64,000 nt of DNA, taken from the NCBI RefSeq assembly GCF_029407905.1, contig NC_073627.1, forward strand, positions 134,553,697 to 134,617,696, read 5' to 3'. Both the position numbers and the translations under genes were made by a program. Below are positions 56,064 to 64,000 of this stretch, one piece after another. The DNA is from Bubalus kerabau (taxonomy: Eukaryota > Chordata > Mammalia > Artiodactyla > Bovidae). Below the pieces are notes generated by a model. It searched no databases. It was given only the letters and a program-made list of their open reading frames with translations, and was not told where the DNA came from. Each line of letters begins with the position of its first letter. Position 1 is the first letter of the stretch.

Positions 56064-56256
56064 GGACTTCCCTGGTGGTCCAGTGGCTAAGACTTTACGG
56101 CCCCACAGCAGGAGGCCTAAGTTTGATCTCTGATCAGGGAATGAGATCTCACTTGCCACAACTAAAGATCCTGCCTGCCAAAACCAAGTTCAAAGATCCT
56201 GGGTGCCACAACTAAAACCTAGTGTAGCCAGACAAATAAATAATTTTAAACAGTAC
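56064..56256 (+). mobile_element. CHR-type SINE
   Basis: GGACTTCCCTGGTGGTCCAG, GTTTGATCTCTGATCAGGGA, GAGATCTCACTTGCCACAAC and an extended tail region with repeated GATCCTG phrases and AAATAAATAA. Confidence 0.8.
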
Positions 56257-56446
56257 ACCACAGCTGTGGTTTATCCCCCGCCCAAAAAACCCTCAGTGGT
56301 AAAGAAAAATAAACAGTCTAATTAGAAAATGGTCAACGCATATGCAGAGACATTTCACTGAAGATATATACAGATGGCAAAGAAGCACAAGTAAAGATAC
56401 TCAACATCATTGGCCATTAGGAAATAGAAATTAAAAACCACAATGA

Positions 56447-56550
56447 GATATCAGAGTGGCACCTGATAGGGACCACTGGTATCTGATAGATACCAGTGAT
56501 CGGGTCCTGATAGTGATACCAGATAGGTACCACTCCTATCAGAGTGGTAA
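56447..56550. repeat. Local inverted/direct repeat rearrangement
   Basis: CACTGGTATC and GATACCAGTG (56474-56483 and 56489-56498) form a perfect 10-bp inverted repeat with a 5-base loop. TATCAGAGTGG occurs on both sides of the block (about 56450 and 56536). The old L1 consensus has a single copy there, so about 80 bp was added by a local template-switching type event. Confidence 0.75.
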
Positions 56551-56784
56551 AAATGAAAACTAGTGACAGGACAAGTGTTGGTGACTATGCAAAAAATCTG
56601 AATCACTCATACATTGGTGATGAGAATGTTAAATAATGGTACAGTCACTCTAGAAAACAGCTTGTCAGTTTCTTCAAATAAAACCAAACGTGCATCTACC
56701 TGGCTATGTTACCCAGAGAAATTAAAACTTATGCGGACACAAATATCTATAGATGAATGTTTATAGCAGTTTTATTCGTAAAAG

Positions 56785-56870
56785 AAACTGGAAATCCCAT
56801 GGACAGAGAAGCCTGGTGGGTTACAGTCCAAGGAGTCACAAAGAGTTGGATATGACTAAGTACACACACA
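56785..56870 (+). mobile_element. Bov-A/Bov-tA tail fragment
   Basis: Only the 3' part is present: GGAAATCCCATGGACAGAGA to GTTGGATATGACTAAGTAC then (AC)n. Confidence 0.88.
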
Positions 56871-56903
56871 CACATGTGAAACCTTAGTATAAAATCTGAT
56901 ATA

Positions 56904-56977
56904 TGATGAACATTCCAAAATGTATCAAGATTACCATCATTGATGAACATTCCAAAATGTATCAAGATTACCATCAT
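56904..56977. repeat. Perfect 37-bp tandem duplication
   Basis: The unit at 56904-56940, starting TGATGAACATTCCAAAATG, is repeated without change at 56941-56977. Lack of divergence implies a recent event. Confidence 0.97.
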
Positions 56978-57159
56978 TATCATCTCGGCTAACAAGTGGC
57001 AAAGCCATTGTCCCAGGAGTTCCAGCCTGGGACATTCTGATGCAATGTTCACATTCTGATATTCATTCCTGACAGTTGAATTCTCCCACAGCAACACCAC
57101 AAAGCTCTTCCTGATAGATGGTAAAGGGAGAAGGGAGAAAAGAATACCCTAGCTCTGTG

Positions 57160-57207
57160 CATCTCAGCTCCTACCAGCTGTTCCATCTCAGCTCCTACCA
57201 GCTGTTC
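57160..57207. repeat. Perfect 24-bp tandem duplication
   Basis: Unit CATCTCAGCTCCTACCAG plus CTGTTC at 57160-57183 is repeated exactly at 57184-57207. Confidence 0.97.
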
Positions 57208-58399
57208 TGACTCACCCTACAAATGGTGAGACCCTAGAAGTCAGCAGTTTCACATAGCTCTTCCTTACTTCTCTCCCCTACATCTCTGACCCACATCCCT
57301 ACCACAGTTGCATACCCTCATTTCATAGTGAAAAAAAGAGAAAGACTAGAAGAAAGGAGGTGCCTGGTGAAGATTACACAGCTCATTAGAAACTAAACCC
57401 AGGCCTTTCAGTCTCTCCACTGCCTCTACTAGGAAATAGTTTCACGGTGACCCTTTCCTGGTGAACAATGCGCCTGTTGGTATCAATGAGGTGCCAAGCA
57501 GTTCAGGGAAGAGGAGATAGATGGACACCATCACAATGGGCAAAGACTTGCCTTGGTTCCTGAATGAACAGATTACATCCCTAAGTACAGGTGAGTGGGA
57601 AAGACAGCACAGACCACAGAGCAAATTAAAAAATAGAATGGAGGTGGAGAGGAATATGTGCGGCTGAAAAATGAGCAGCCATGATCCTAGAGCCCCTGTT
57701 CACTCTGATTCCTAACAGATCTCACCTCTGTAAGTTTTCCCATTTTCAAAATGAGATACTTGCTCTCTTTCTCTTAGGTCAGTGGCAATGCAAGAATGAG
57801 ATAAGAATTGGAGCTCTCCTTACAAACTGGGAAGAGATGGGTCCACACATGGGATTGCTGTTAGCAGAAGATGAGTTTAGGGAATGTTGACAATCAGGCT
57901 GTGGACTCTGAACAGGAACCTCTAGGAACCTGGAGCGGCAAAGGTTTCTTCTAGGTGTAGCCAGTTCAAATTCTGTGAGCACGGACGACGGCATCAGGTG
58001 CACACCATGACCCACAAGGTCAGATAGTAGTACAGACCATCATGACACAAGAGGCAGACTTGCATTGGATGTCAAAGCCTGGGAGGACCCCTGGCGCTAC
58101 ACTCATTGTCACAATCCCCCCGGGCTCTCCAGGCTCCCCTCTTAGTCTCCAAATAGGAATAAACACTCGGGCCTCTCCACACTGCGTTTGAATGTGCTTA
58201 GGAAACTGTAAAGCGCTGTCCCCACGGAAGGGATGGTGGCTTTGAGGAGCAAAGACACCTGGGCCACGGACAGATGGCAGGTGTCAGCTGGAGCCGGCCC
58301 TCTTGGCGCTTCTCCTGGGGTGCATGCTGGCTCAGGTCTCAAAGGGGATTATGCTCCCAGAGAAGGCAGAGCGCTGCTACTCAGGCTTAACTGAGCTCA

Positions 58400-58560
58400 C
58401 AGGCTGGTATTCTCTCCCATATCTTCTAATTAATAGTCAGGATTAACAGCTGCCGCTGCTGGGTCTAAGCCATCTAATCAGAGGCGCACAGGCTCCTGGG
58501 TGTTCAGCATTCCCTGTGCTCTGTAGCCTCCCCCAGCCCTTGGAGAAATGCATTCAGGAA
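58400..58560. promoter_or_regulatory. Candidate conserved non-coding element
   Basis: Repeat-free block with TAATTA at 58428-58433, GATTAA at 58441-58446, CAGCTG (E-box) at 58447-58452, and CTAATCAG about 30 bases on. Such homeodomain plus bHLH spacing is common in developmental enhancers. Motif evidence only. Confidence 0.27.
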
Positions 58561-58784
58561 TTAAAACAACAAAAACAAGAAGAAATCCATCCTCCTCTCC
58601 GTCCCCAGAGCCTCCTGGGATTGGAATTGTGCCTGCCTCTCCTCTGAGATGAAAGCAGAAGGACCCCTCCCCCAGGGCTGCTTGGTGGAGAGGGTTTCTG
58701 GAAGCTTCTCTGAGAGGGCATGGGGTAGCAGCCATGTGAGGACCTGGGTAAGACACACCCTGAGAGAGTGAATCACCTATATCA

Positions 58785-59035
58785 TTCTAATAATGCTAAT
58801 AGTAATAATAAAATAATAATGTCATTGTTAAACAGCTACCATTTGTTGAATGCATACTACGTGTCAGGGATAACTCTGTTTGACATCAATCAATTATTTC
58901 ACGTGCACAAAAGCCTAAGTGACACATGTAATTATCATCTCTTTTATATATACCAGGAACTAAGGCACAGAGGAACTGAGCCACTTGATCAGTCACACAG
59001 ATGGTTAGTGATGGAAATGAGATTTGAACCCAGAT
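58785..59035 (-). mobile_element. MIR
   Basis: Minus-strand MIR: ACCATTTGTTGAATGCATAC, ACGTGTCAGGGATAACTCTG, CTAAGGCACAGAGGAACTGA, then GATTTGAACCCAGA. Confidence 0.85.
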
Positions 59036-59047
59036 ACCCTTGCTCCT

Positions 59048-59241
59048 TGGCTTTCCTATTAGCTCAGTTGGTAAAGAATCTGCCTGCAATGCAGGAGACC
59101 TGAGTTCGATCCCTGGATTGGGAAGATCCCCTGGAGAAGGGAGAGGCTACCCACTCTAGTACTCTGGCCTGGAGAATTTCATGGATTGTGTAGTCCATGG
59201 GGTCACAAAGAGTCAGACTCCACTGAGTCATTTTCACTTTC
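59048..59241 (+). mobile_element. Bov-tA SINE with TSD
   Basis: Plus-strand copy with a good B-box (GAGTTCGATCCCTGG). Perfect 12-bp duplication ACCCTTGCTCCT at 59036-59047 and 59242-59253. Confidence 0.96.
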
Positions 59242-59253
59242 ACCCTTGCTCCT

Positions 59254-59447
59254 GGGTAACACTAGTGGTAAAAAATCCAGCTGCCAATGCCGGAGATGCG
59301 GTTTCAATCCCTGGGTTGGGAAGATCCCCTAGAGGAGGAAATGCCACACTCCAGTTTTCTTGCCTGGGAAATCCCATGAACAGAGAGCCTGGTGGGCTAC
59401 AGCTCATGAGATCACAAAGAGTCAGACATGACTGAGTGAGCACACCT
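59254..59447 (+). mobile_element. Bov-tA SINE, tandem neighbour
   Basis: A second plus-strand copy starts right after the duplicated target of the first: GGTAACACTAGTGGTAAAAA head, GTCAGACATGACTGAGTGAG tail. Confidence 0.92.
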
Positions 59448-60280
59448 ATGCTCTCACCTGATGTATGACACCCCTGTGGAAGGAAAAGTGAGGGGCCAGA
59501 GACCTGTCTTTCAGCCACCCCATCACCTTCCCAGACAGCCTCTGAGGCACATCTACAGATTCTGGATCTCAGAAGAAAATTACCTTGTAATCCCTCTAAA
59601 AAGAGCTCTGCTGGTCATGTCAGCAGTGTCTCCAGCTGTGTCCCAGGATCAGTCACTGTTCTGCTGAGAGTCAGCAGAATAGACATGTGGAAGGTCTGCT
59701 AACCACCAGAAACTCTGAGTGAGTGGTCAGGGAGCCACCCACAACCCCAGAGACCCTTCCTAGGGATGTCTCCTACCACCTCCCACAGGCCACGCCCTCC
59801 ACACTGCTCTGACTCTGGCTTCCTCTTAATGGACTCGGCCTCATTCACCCCTCTGTCCATCCTTATGCATTTCTTCTGCAAAAATCCAAGGGCCATCTTC
59901 TATTTGCTCAACCCTCTGTGAGGGGCTGGTGGTAAAAAGATAACCCACTTCTCTGCCCTCAGCTCACGTTTTCGCTGAAAGCGCTGATTGTTCATATGCT
60001 GCTTCTCTCCAGCCTCCCTGCTGAGGCTCTCAGGGCTCTCACTAGACCACTTCCCACCAGGGGTCTTCCTGCTTCTCATCTGGTAGCTTCCGTTTTCCCA
60101 GTGGGATGGCATCTCTCTGTAATCACGCAGTTCTGGGGCTCTGTCCCCCAGCAGCACCAAATGGTAATAAGTCTGAGTCACACTCACTTTTGATTTGTCA
60201 GTGTGGTCACCTAGAGAAGCTAAGGTGTAACTGTTGATGCTGAAAGCAGTGGGAAAACACATAATTTGGCATCAGATATT
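59448..60280. other. Unique non-coding sequence
   Basis: No gene supported. A 120-aa minus frame (59900-60262) has no recognisable domain. Confidence 0.5.
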
Positions 60281-60354
60281 GGTTGGCCAAAAAGTGCATT
60301 CAGGTTTTCCCTAAGATGTTACAGAAAAACCTGAACCTTACTTTTTGGCCAACC
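60281..60354. mobile_element. Mariner-type MITE hairpin (BTMAR-like)
   Basis: Near-palindromic 74-bp element: left arm GGTTGGCCAAAAAGTGCATT and right arm, reverse-complemented, GGTTGGCCAAAAAGTAAGGT, folding on a loop around CTAAGATGTTAC. This is the end-to-end inverted repeat form of a ruminant mariner MITE. From memory, the bovine miR-2284/2285 family derives from similar hairpins, so this is also a possible microRNA-like precursor. The left flank AT/TA bases are compatible with TA target choice. Confidence 0.88.
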
Positions 60355-60392
60355 TGACAGAAACAGATTTGGAGCCTAGCAAGTCTCCTTAC

Positions 60393-60603
60393 TGGGGCTT
60401 TTCAGGTGGTGCTAGTGGTAAAGAACCTGCCTGCCAGATCAGGAGACATAAGAGATGTGGGTTCATAGATGTGCCATACCTGGAGGAGGGTATGGCAACC
60501 CACTCCAGTATGCTCACCTGGAAAATTCCATGGACAGGAGCCTGATGGGCTACAGTCTATGGAGTCACAAAGAGTCAGGCACAACTGAAGTGACTTAGCA
60601 TGC
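60393..60603 (+). mobile_element. Bov-tA SINE
   Basis: Plus-strand copy, GGGGCTTTTCAGGTGGTGCT to AACTGAAGTGACTTAGCATG. Flanks AAGTCTCCTTACT / AAGCTCCTTATT look like a diverged duplicated site. Confidence 0.92.
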
Positions 60604-60633
60604 ATATAGGCAAAGCTCCTTATTAGCTGAGAT

Positions 60634-61198
60634 CAGTTCAGTTCGTCACTCAGTCATGTCCGACTCTTTGCGACCCCATGAATCGCAGCACACCAGGCTT
60701 CCCTGTCCATCATCAACTCCCGGAGTTCACCCAAACTCATGTCCATCGAGTCAGTGATGCCATCCAGCCATCTCATCCTCTGTCATCCCCTTCTCCTCCT
60801 GCCCCCAATCCCTCCCAGCATCAGAGTCTTTTCCAATGAGTCAACTCTTCACATGAGGTGGCCAAAGTATGGAGTTTCAGCTTCAGCATCAATCCTTCCA
60901 ATGAACACCCAGGACTGATCTCCTTTAGGATGGACTGGTTGGATCTCCTTGCAGTCCAAGGGACTCTCAAGAGTCTTCTCCAACACCACAGTTCAAAAGC
61001 ATCAATTCTTTGGCGCTCAGCTTTCTTCACAGTCCAACTCTCACACCCATACATGACCACTGGAAAAACCATAGCCTTGACTAGATGGACCTTTGTGGGC
61101 AAAGTAATGTCTCTGCTTTTTAATATGCTATCTAAGTTGTTCATAACTTTCCTTCCAAGGAGTAAACGTCTTTTAATTTCATGGCTGCAGTCACCATC
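60634..61198 (-). mobile_element. RTE-BovB fragment with perfect TSD
   Basis: Minus-strand, 5'-truncated BovB of 565 bp coding for the C-terminal RT region (VVMYGCESWTVKKAERQRID visible in one long frame). Perfect 12-bp duplication ATTAGCTGAGAT at 60622-60633 and 61199-61210. Few frame breaks, so relatively young. Confidence 0.95.
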
Positions 61199-61325
61199 AT
61201 TAGCTGAGATAGGCAGCCTCAAAAAAGGCCCCCCTGTTCCACACATCCTGGGATTCATGCCATTGTACAACATCCCTTGCTCTGGAGAGTGGACTAGACT
61301 TACCAACTCACTTGTTGTATTGTTT

Positions 61326-61570
61326 TAATTTATTTTTAATTGGAGGATAATTGTTTTACAATGTTGTGTTGGTTTCTGCCACACATCAACATGAATCAGC
61401 CATAGGTATACCTATGTTCCCTTCCTCTTGAACCCCCCTCCCAGCTCCCACCCCACCCCTACCCCATCCCACTCCTCTAGGTTGTCACAGAGCACTAGGT
61501 TGTGCTCCCTGTGGTATACAGCAACTTCCCGTTAGCTAACTATTTCACACATGGTCATGTATATGTTCCA
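61326..61570 (-). mobile_element. L1 3' UTR fragment
   Basis: TTTTAATTGGAGGATAATTG, GGTTTCTGCCACACATCAAC, ATGAATCAGCCATAGGTATA, then GTTGTCACAGAGCACTAGG. This is a minus-strand ruminant L1 3' end of an older subfamily than 43384-50840. Confidence 0.85.
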
Positions 61571-61892
61571 ATAGAGTAGAGCAGAAGTGAAAGGGTACCA
61601 CCTCCGAGATTAGGTGAGGATAAGGCTGCAACTTGCATCTCGGGCACTCACTTTTCTTGCATTTAGAGGAAGCAGCTGCTGTGCTGTTGAGAAGCACTCC
61701 CATGTGTCAGAGATCTGGTATTTCCACCCACATTCAGAGACCCTGACGTACACAGGCTTAGAGATGGATCACCACGACCCCAGCCGAGCCTTGAGATGAC
61801 TGGCCCTGAACAACACTGTAGCCTTGTGGGAGACCTTGAACCAGGGATCCCCAGCTCAGCTGTGCCCAGATCCTGACCCCCCGAAACTGAGG

Positions 61893-62105
61893 TGCATACA
61901 TTCTTAGTTGCTCTAGTCATGTCCGATTCTTTTCAACCCCATGGACTGTAGCCCACCAGGCTCCTCTATCCATGGGATTCTCCAGGAAAGAATACTGGAG
62001 TAGGCTGCCATTTCCTACTCCAGGGGTCTTCCCAACCCAGGGATCGAACCCAGGTCTCTTGCATTGCAGGCAGATTCTTTACCACCTGAGCCACCAGGGA
62101 AGCCC
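61893..62105 (-). mobile_element. Bov-tA SINE
   Basis: Minus-strand copy, TTCTTAGTTGCTCTAGTCAT to GAGCCACCAGGGAAGCCCC, with an intact B-box complement GGGATCGAACCC. Imperfect duplicated flank CCCCGAAACTGAGG / CCCCCAAACTTAGG. Confidence 0.94.
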
Positions 62106-62296
62106 CCAAACTTAGGTAATAAATGAGTATTATTTTAAGCTACTGAGATTTGGGATAGTTTCTTATGTGGCAGTAGATAACTAATACACTAGCTGAGTGA
62201 CATTGGGCAACATTTTTGGCTTCTCATTTTATTGTAGAAAAACTTAAAATATATTAAAGATATAGAATTGTACAAGAAAGCCCCATGCCCCACTTA

Positions 62297-62398
62297 GAGC
62301 TTGGTGTATAAAGGATTCTATTTTTCTAGGCACATAGGAGGCAGGGTGATCTGCTGGATGTGAACATGAGTAGGGGTACTGTTTCAATGACTATTCAC
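62297..62398 (+). repeat. 102-bp direct repeat, copy A
   Basis: From GAGCTTGGTGTATAAAGGAT to ACTATTCAC. Closely matches copy B at 63647-63747, with about 85 percent identity by eye. Not recognised as a known repeat family. Confidence 0.85.
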
Positions 62399-62736
62399 AC
62401 ATAGGCAATTTTGTTTTATCTCTCTTCCCAGTGGGCACATTGTTTAACCTTTCTTGCCCTTAATTTATTCTTCTCTAAAATAGTGTGTTTTAAAACCTTT
62501 TCTCCTCAGCTATGACCTGAGCTAATGCAGCTGGTCTGACTAATATGGTGACTCAGACATATATGAGACCAGTGAATGTCTATTTCTGCCTTTTCTTCCT
62601 TTCACATCTTAGATAAAACAATGTGTACTCGGGCCTTAGGTGACTTAGCCTAAAGGAGCGATCCATTCAGGCATCCTAGATGACAGGTTACTGGAGGTGA
62701 CCTCACCATAACATGAGGGTAAGACCTGGCACAAAG

Positions 62737-62782
62737 GTTTTGGTCATGCTCTTAATGGAGTTTTGGTCATGCTCTTAATGGA
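62737..62782. repeat. Perfect 23-bp tandem duplication
   Basis: GTTTTGGTCATGCTCTTAAT plus GGA at 62737-62759 is repeated at 62760-62782. Confidence 0.96.
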
Positions 62783-63010
62783 AGCCTCCTCATAGAAATT
62801 ATCGTGAAAATATCATTCTTTTATTCTATCCAGGAAGTCACAACACAATTTCAGAATTATTATTCTGCAAGAACTGAATACTTGATGACCAGGAAATGAC
62901 CCCGTGCCTTCAAAGAACACAAGAAAGTTGATGCACACCTTAGTAACCATTACAGCACCAAGTTCTAGGAGATGGTCAATCACGCACAGGAGGGGAAATA
63001 TTCTATTGGT

Positions 63011-63221
63011 TTTTCCCAGGTGGTTCCTGGTTAAGAATCCACCTGCCAATTCAGGAAATGCAGGCTCTATTCCTGGGTCAGGAAGATCCCCCTGTAGGAG
63101 GAAATGGCAATTCATTCTAGTATTCTTGCCTGGGAAATCCCATGGACAGAGAAGCCTGGTGGGGTTACGGTACATGGGGTCCCAAAGTGTCGAACATGAC
63201 AGAGTGACTGAGCATGCACAC
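63011..63221 (+). mobile_element. Bov-tA SINE with TSD
   Basis: Plus-strand copy, TTTTCCCAGGTGGTTCCTGG to AGAGTGACTGAGCATGCAC. Perfect 11-bp duplication ATTCTATTGGT at 63000-63010 and 63222-63232. Confidence 0.96.
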
Positions 63222-63327
63222 ATTCTATTGGTGCATTTGGAATTGCATAAGGGAAAAGGTGCCATTCTGACTTACAGGGAAGGTGTTTAAGGAACAGCAG
63301 AGAGGAGACATTTCAATAGCCCCTGGG

Positions 63328-63417
63328 ACTTGACACTGGGTGACGTGGATGGTATTGCAGTGAAGTGGTGGGACCTGAGATTTGGTGACATGAATGGCAT
63401 TGCAGTGAAGTAGCATT
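63328..63417. repeat. Two diverged tandem 45-bp units
   Basis: GGTGACGTGGATGGTATTGC at 63339 and GGTGACATGAATGGCATTGC at 63384 are both followed by AGTGAAGT. Period 45. Confidence 0.9.
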
Positions 63418-63646
63418 GACAAGGAACAAGCAGAGGCTGCAGGAAACTACGACTCCACAGAGAGGCTTGAGGAGGGGCTGAAGATACAATGGGGTCAGGC
63501 AGGAAGCAGGATGGAAGCAGGGGAAAACTGCCAGAGGAGAGGAGGAAAATCAAAATGCAGGAGAAAGGAGATAACTGATGGGGCAAAGTCCAGAAGGTAG
63601 TATAACAAGTTGGGTGTCCTTTCCCCTGAGATCACTGATGTTCTTG

Positions 63647-63747
63647 GAGCTTGGTATATAAAGGATTCTATTTTTCCAGGTACAGAGGAGGTGGGGTGAT
63701 CTGCTGTATGTGAATATGAGAAGGGGTACTGAGGAAAAACTATTCAC
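63647..63747 (+). repeat. 102-bp direct repeat, copy B
   Basis: GAGCTTGGTATATAAAGGAT to ACTATTCAC. Partner of 62297-62398, 1.35 kb away in the same orientation. Confidence 0.85.
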
Positions 63748-64000
63748 CATGAACAGAGTGGGAATCAGTTCATCATGTCCCATCCTGGTGGGTCAGCTTC
63801 CGTGTTAACAATGAGGAGTGGCAGATTTCATGGACCAGGAAGAAGGAAGAGGTACATTTGAAGTCTAGGACCTCCCAGAAAGGCAGTTATGGAAGAGAGA
63901 CAAGGACACTTCTCCACTCTGGTTAGAGAAGTTGTGTGGTGCTGGGAGGAGATGTGGGTGGTGTGCAGGACCTACGTCATGCAGGCCCAGAAGCTGGTTC

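Larger units (their letters stand above)
50856..56780 (+). mobile_element. Old L1 ORF2/3' UTR composite, heavily nested
   Basis: Plus-strand L1M-type sequence interrupted by SINEs and a BovB. 51120-51180 encodes a decayed SPGPDGFTGEFYQ (seen as CCAGACCCAGGTGGTTTTAC). 51750-52000 encodes the RT palm region, seen as EAFDKIKCAFI and LRLRTRQGYLCLSLIFNIALD. 52370-52980 is the C-terminal part. Around 53270 the series steps back to an earlier consensus position (ATCTACAGATTTAATCCAAT), so at least two L1 copies overlap here; 55560-55760 and 56257-56780 repeat later parts again. All frames are broken. Confidence 0.8.
56871..58784. other. Mostly unique sequence
   Basis: Contains two perfect short tandem duplications and a candidate regulatory block, listed separately. 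57320-57410 has a decayed MIR-like phrase (GAAGATTACACAGCTCATTAG). No gene supported. Confidence 0.45.
61199..62190 (+). mobile_element. Possible MaLR/ERVL-like LTR, broken by two insertions
   Basis: The 3' part GAGTATTATTTTAAGCTACTGAG followed by AGTAGATAACTAATAC is a typical LTR end of this class, as is CTTGTGGGAGACCTTGAACC upstream. An L1 3' fragment (61326-61570) and a SINE (61893-62105) split it. Family not certain. Confidence 0.45.
62191..63010. other. Unique sequence with short duplications
   Basis: No gene. Holds repeat copy A (62297-62398) and a 23-bp tandem duplication. Confidence 0.5.
63222..64000. other. Unique sequence at the window end
   Basis: Purine-rich, no gene supported. 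Holds the 45-bp tandem repeat and repeat copy B. 63800-64000 is unremarkable and runs off the window. Confidence 0.5.

Noticed and set aside
1..64000. Search for a new multi-gene system
   Set aside because: The window shows vertebrate non-coding DNA and retroelements only. No clustered intact genes, operon-like spacing or shared regulatory pattern beyond the L1 was found.

Overview
The window is mammalian nuclear DNA from a bovid ruminant, most likely cattle or a close relative. The evidence is the repeat content: Bov-tA and Bov-A2 SINEs, RTE-BovB LINE fragments, ruminant L1 (L1_BT type), CHR-type cetartiodactyl SINEs and a BTMAR-like mariner hairpin, over an older layer of MIR, L2, L1M and MaLR-type LTRs. 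No intact host protein-coding gene, rRNA or functional tRNA is visible. The window reads as an intergenic or intronic, repeat-rich stretch. I found no operon, CRISPR array, phage or other multi-gene system.

The main feature is a full-length LINE-1 on the minus strand (43384-50840). It has a 15-bp perfect target-site duplication, a poly(A) tail, a 3' UTR with a G-quadruplex-type tract, uninterrupted ORF2 (endonuclease, reverse transcriptase and Cys-rich motifs all present) and ORF1 (coiled coil, RRM, C-terminal domain), and a 2.3-kb 5' UTR that starts with a YY1-type motif. Its 5' UTR holds two tandem-repeat blocks and, antisense to the element, an ATG-started 77-codon frame that stays open across the L1 5' end, reminiscent of primate ORF0. 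The element landed antisense inside the ORF2 of a much older plus-strand L1, whose pieces continue on both sides (42986-43383 and 50856 to about 56780).

Other regions: 1-6900 is mostly unique sequence with an ERV LTR broken by BovB. Positions 6900-7770 hold a decayed olfactory receptor pseudogene on the minus strand. Positions 7850-11740 are old L1 and L2. Positions 12-19 kb are mostly unique with one split MaLR-like LTR. Positions 19-26 kb are L1, BovB, Bov-A2 and L2. Positions 26-43 kb alternate unique DNA with SINEs, a probable solo ERV LTR (30629-31093), a BovB with a recognisable RT region (31195-32219) and an MLT1 LTR (40570-41015). Positions 51-57 kb are nested old L1 carrying many SINEs and a BovB. 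Positions 57-64 kb hold unique DNA, a cluster of short tandem duplications, a mariner MITE hairpin at 60281-60354 and a 102-bp direct repeat copied 1.35 kb apart.

Family names are assigned by recognising sequence, not by a database run. Boundaries are good to a few bases where a target-site duplication is given and to tens of bases elsewhere.
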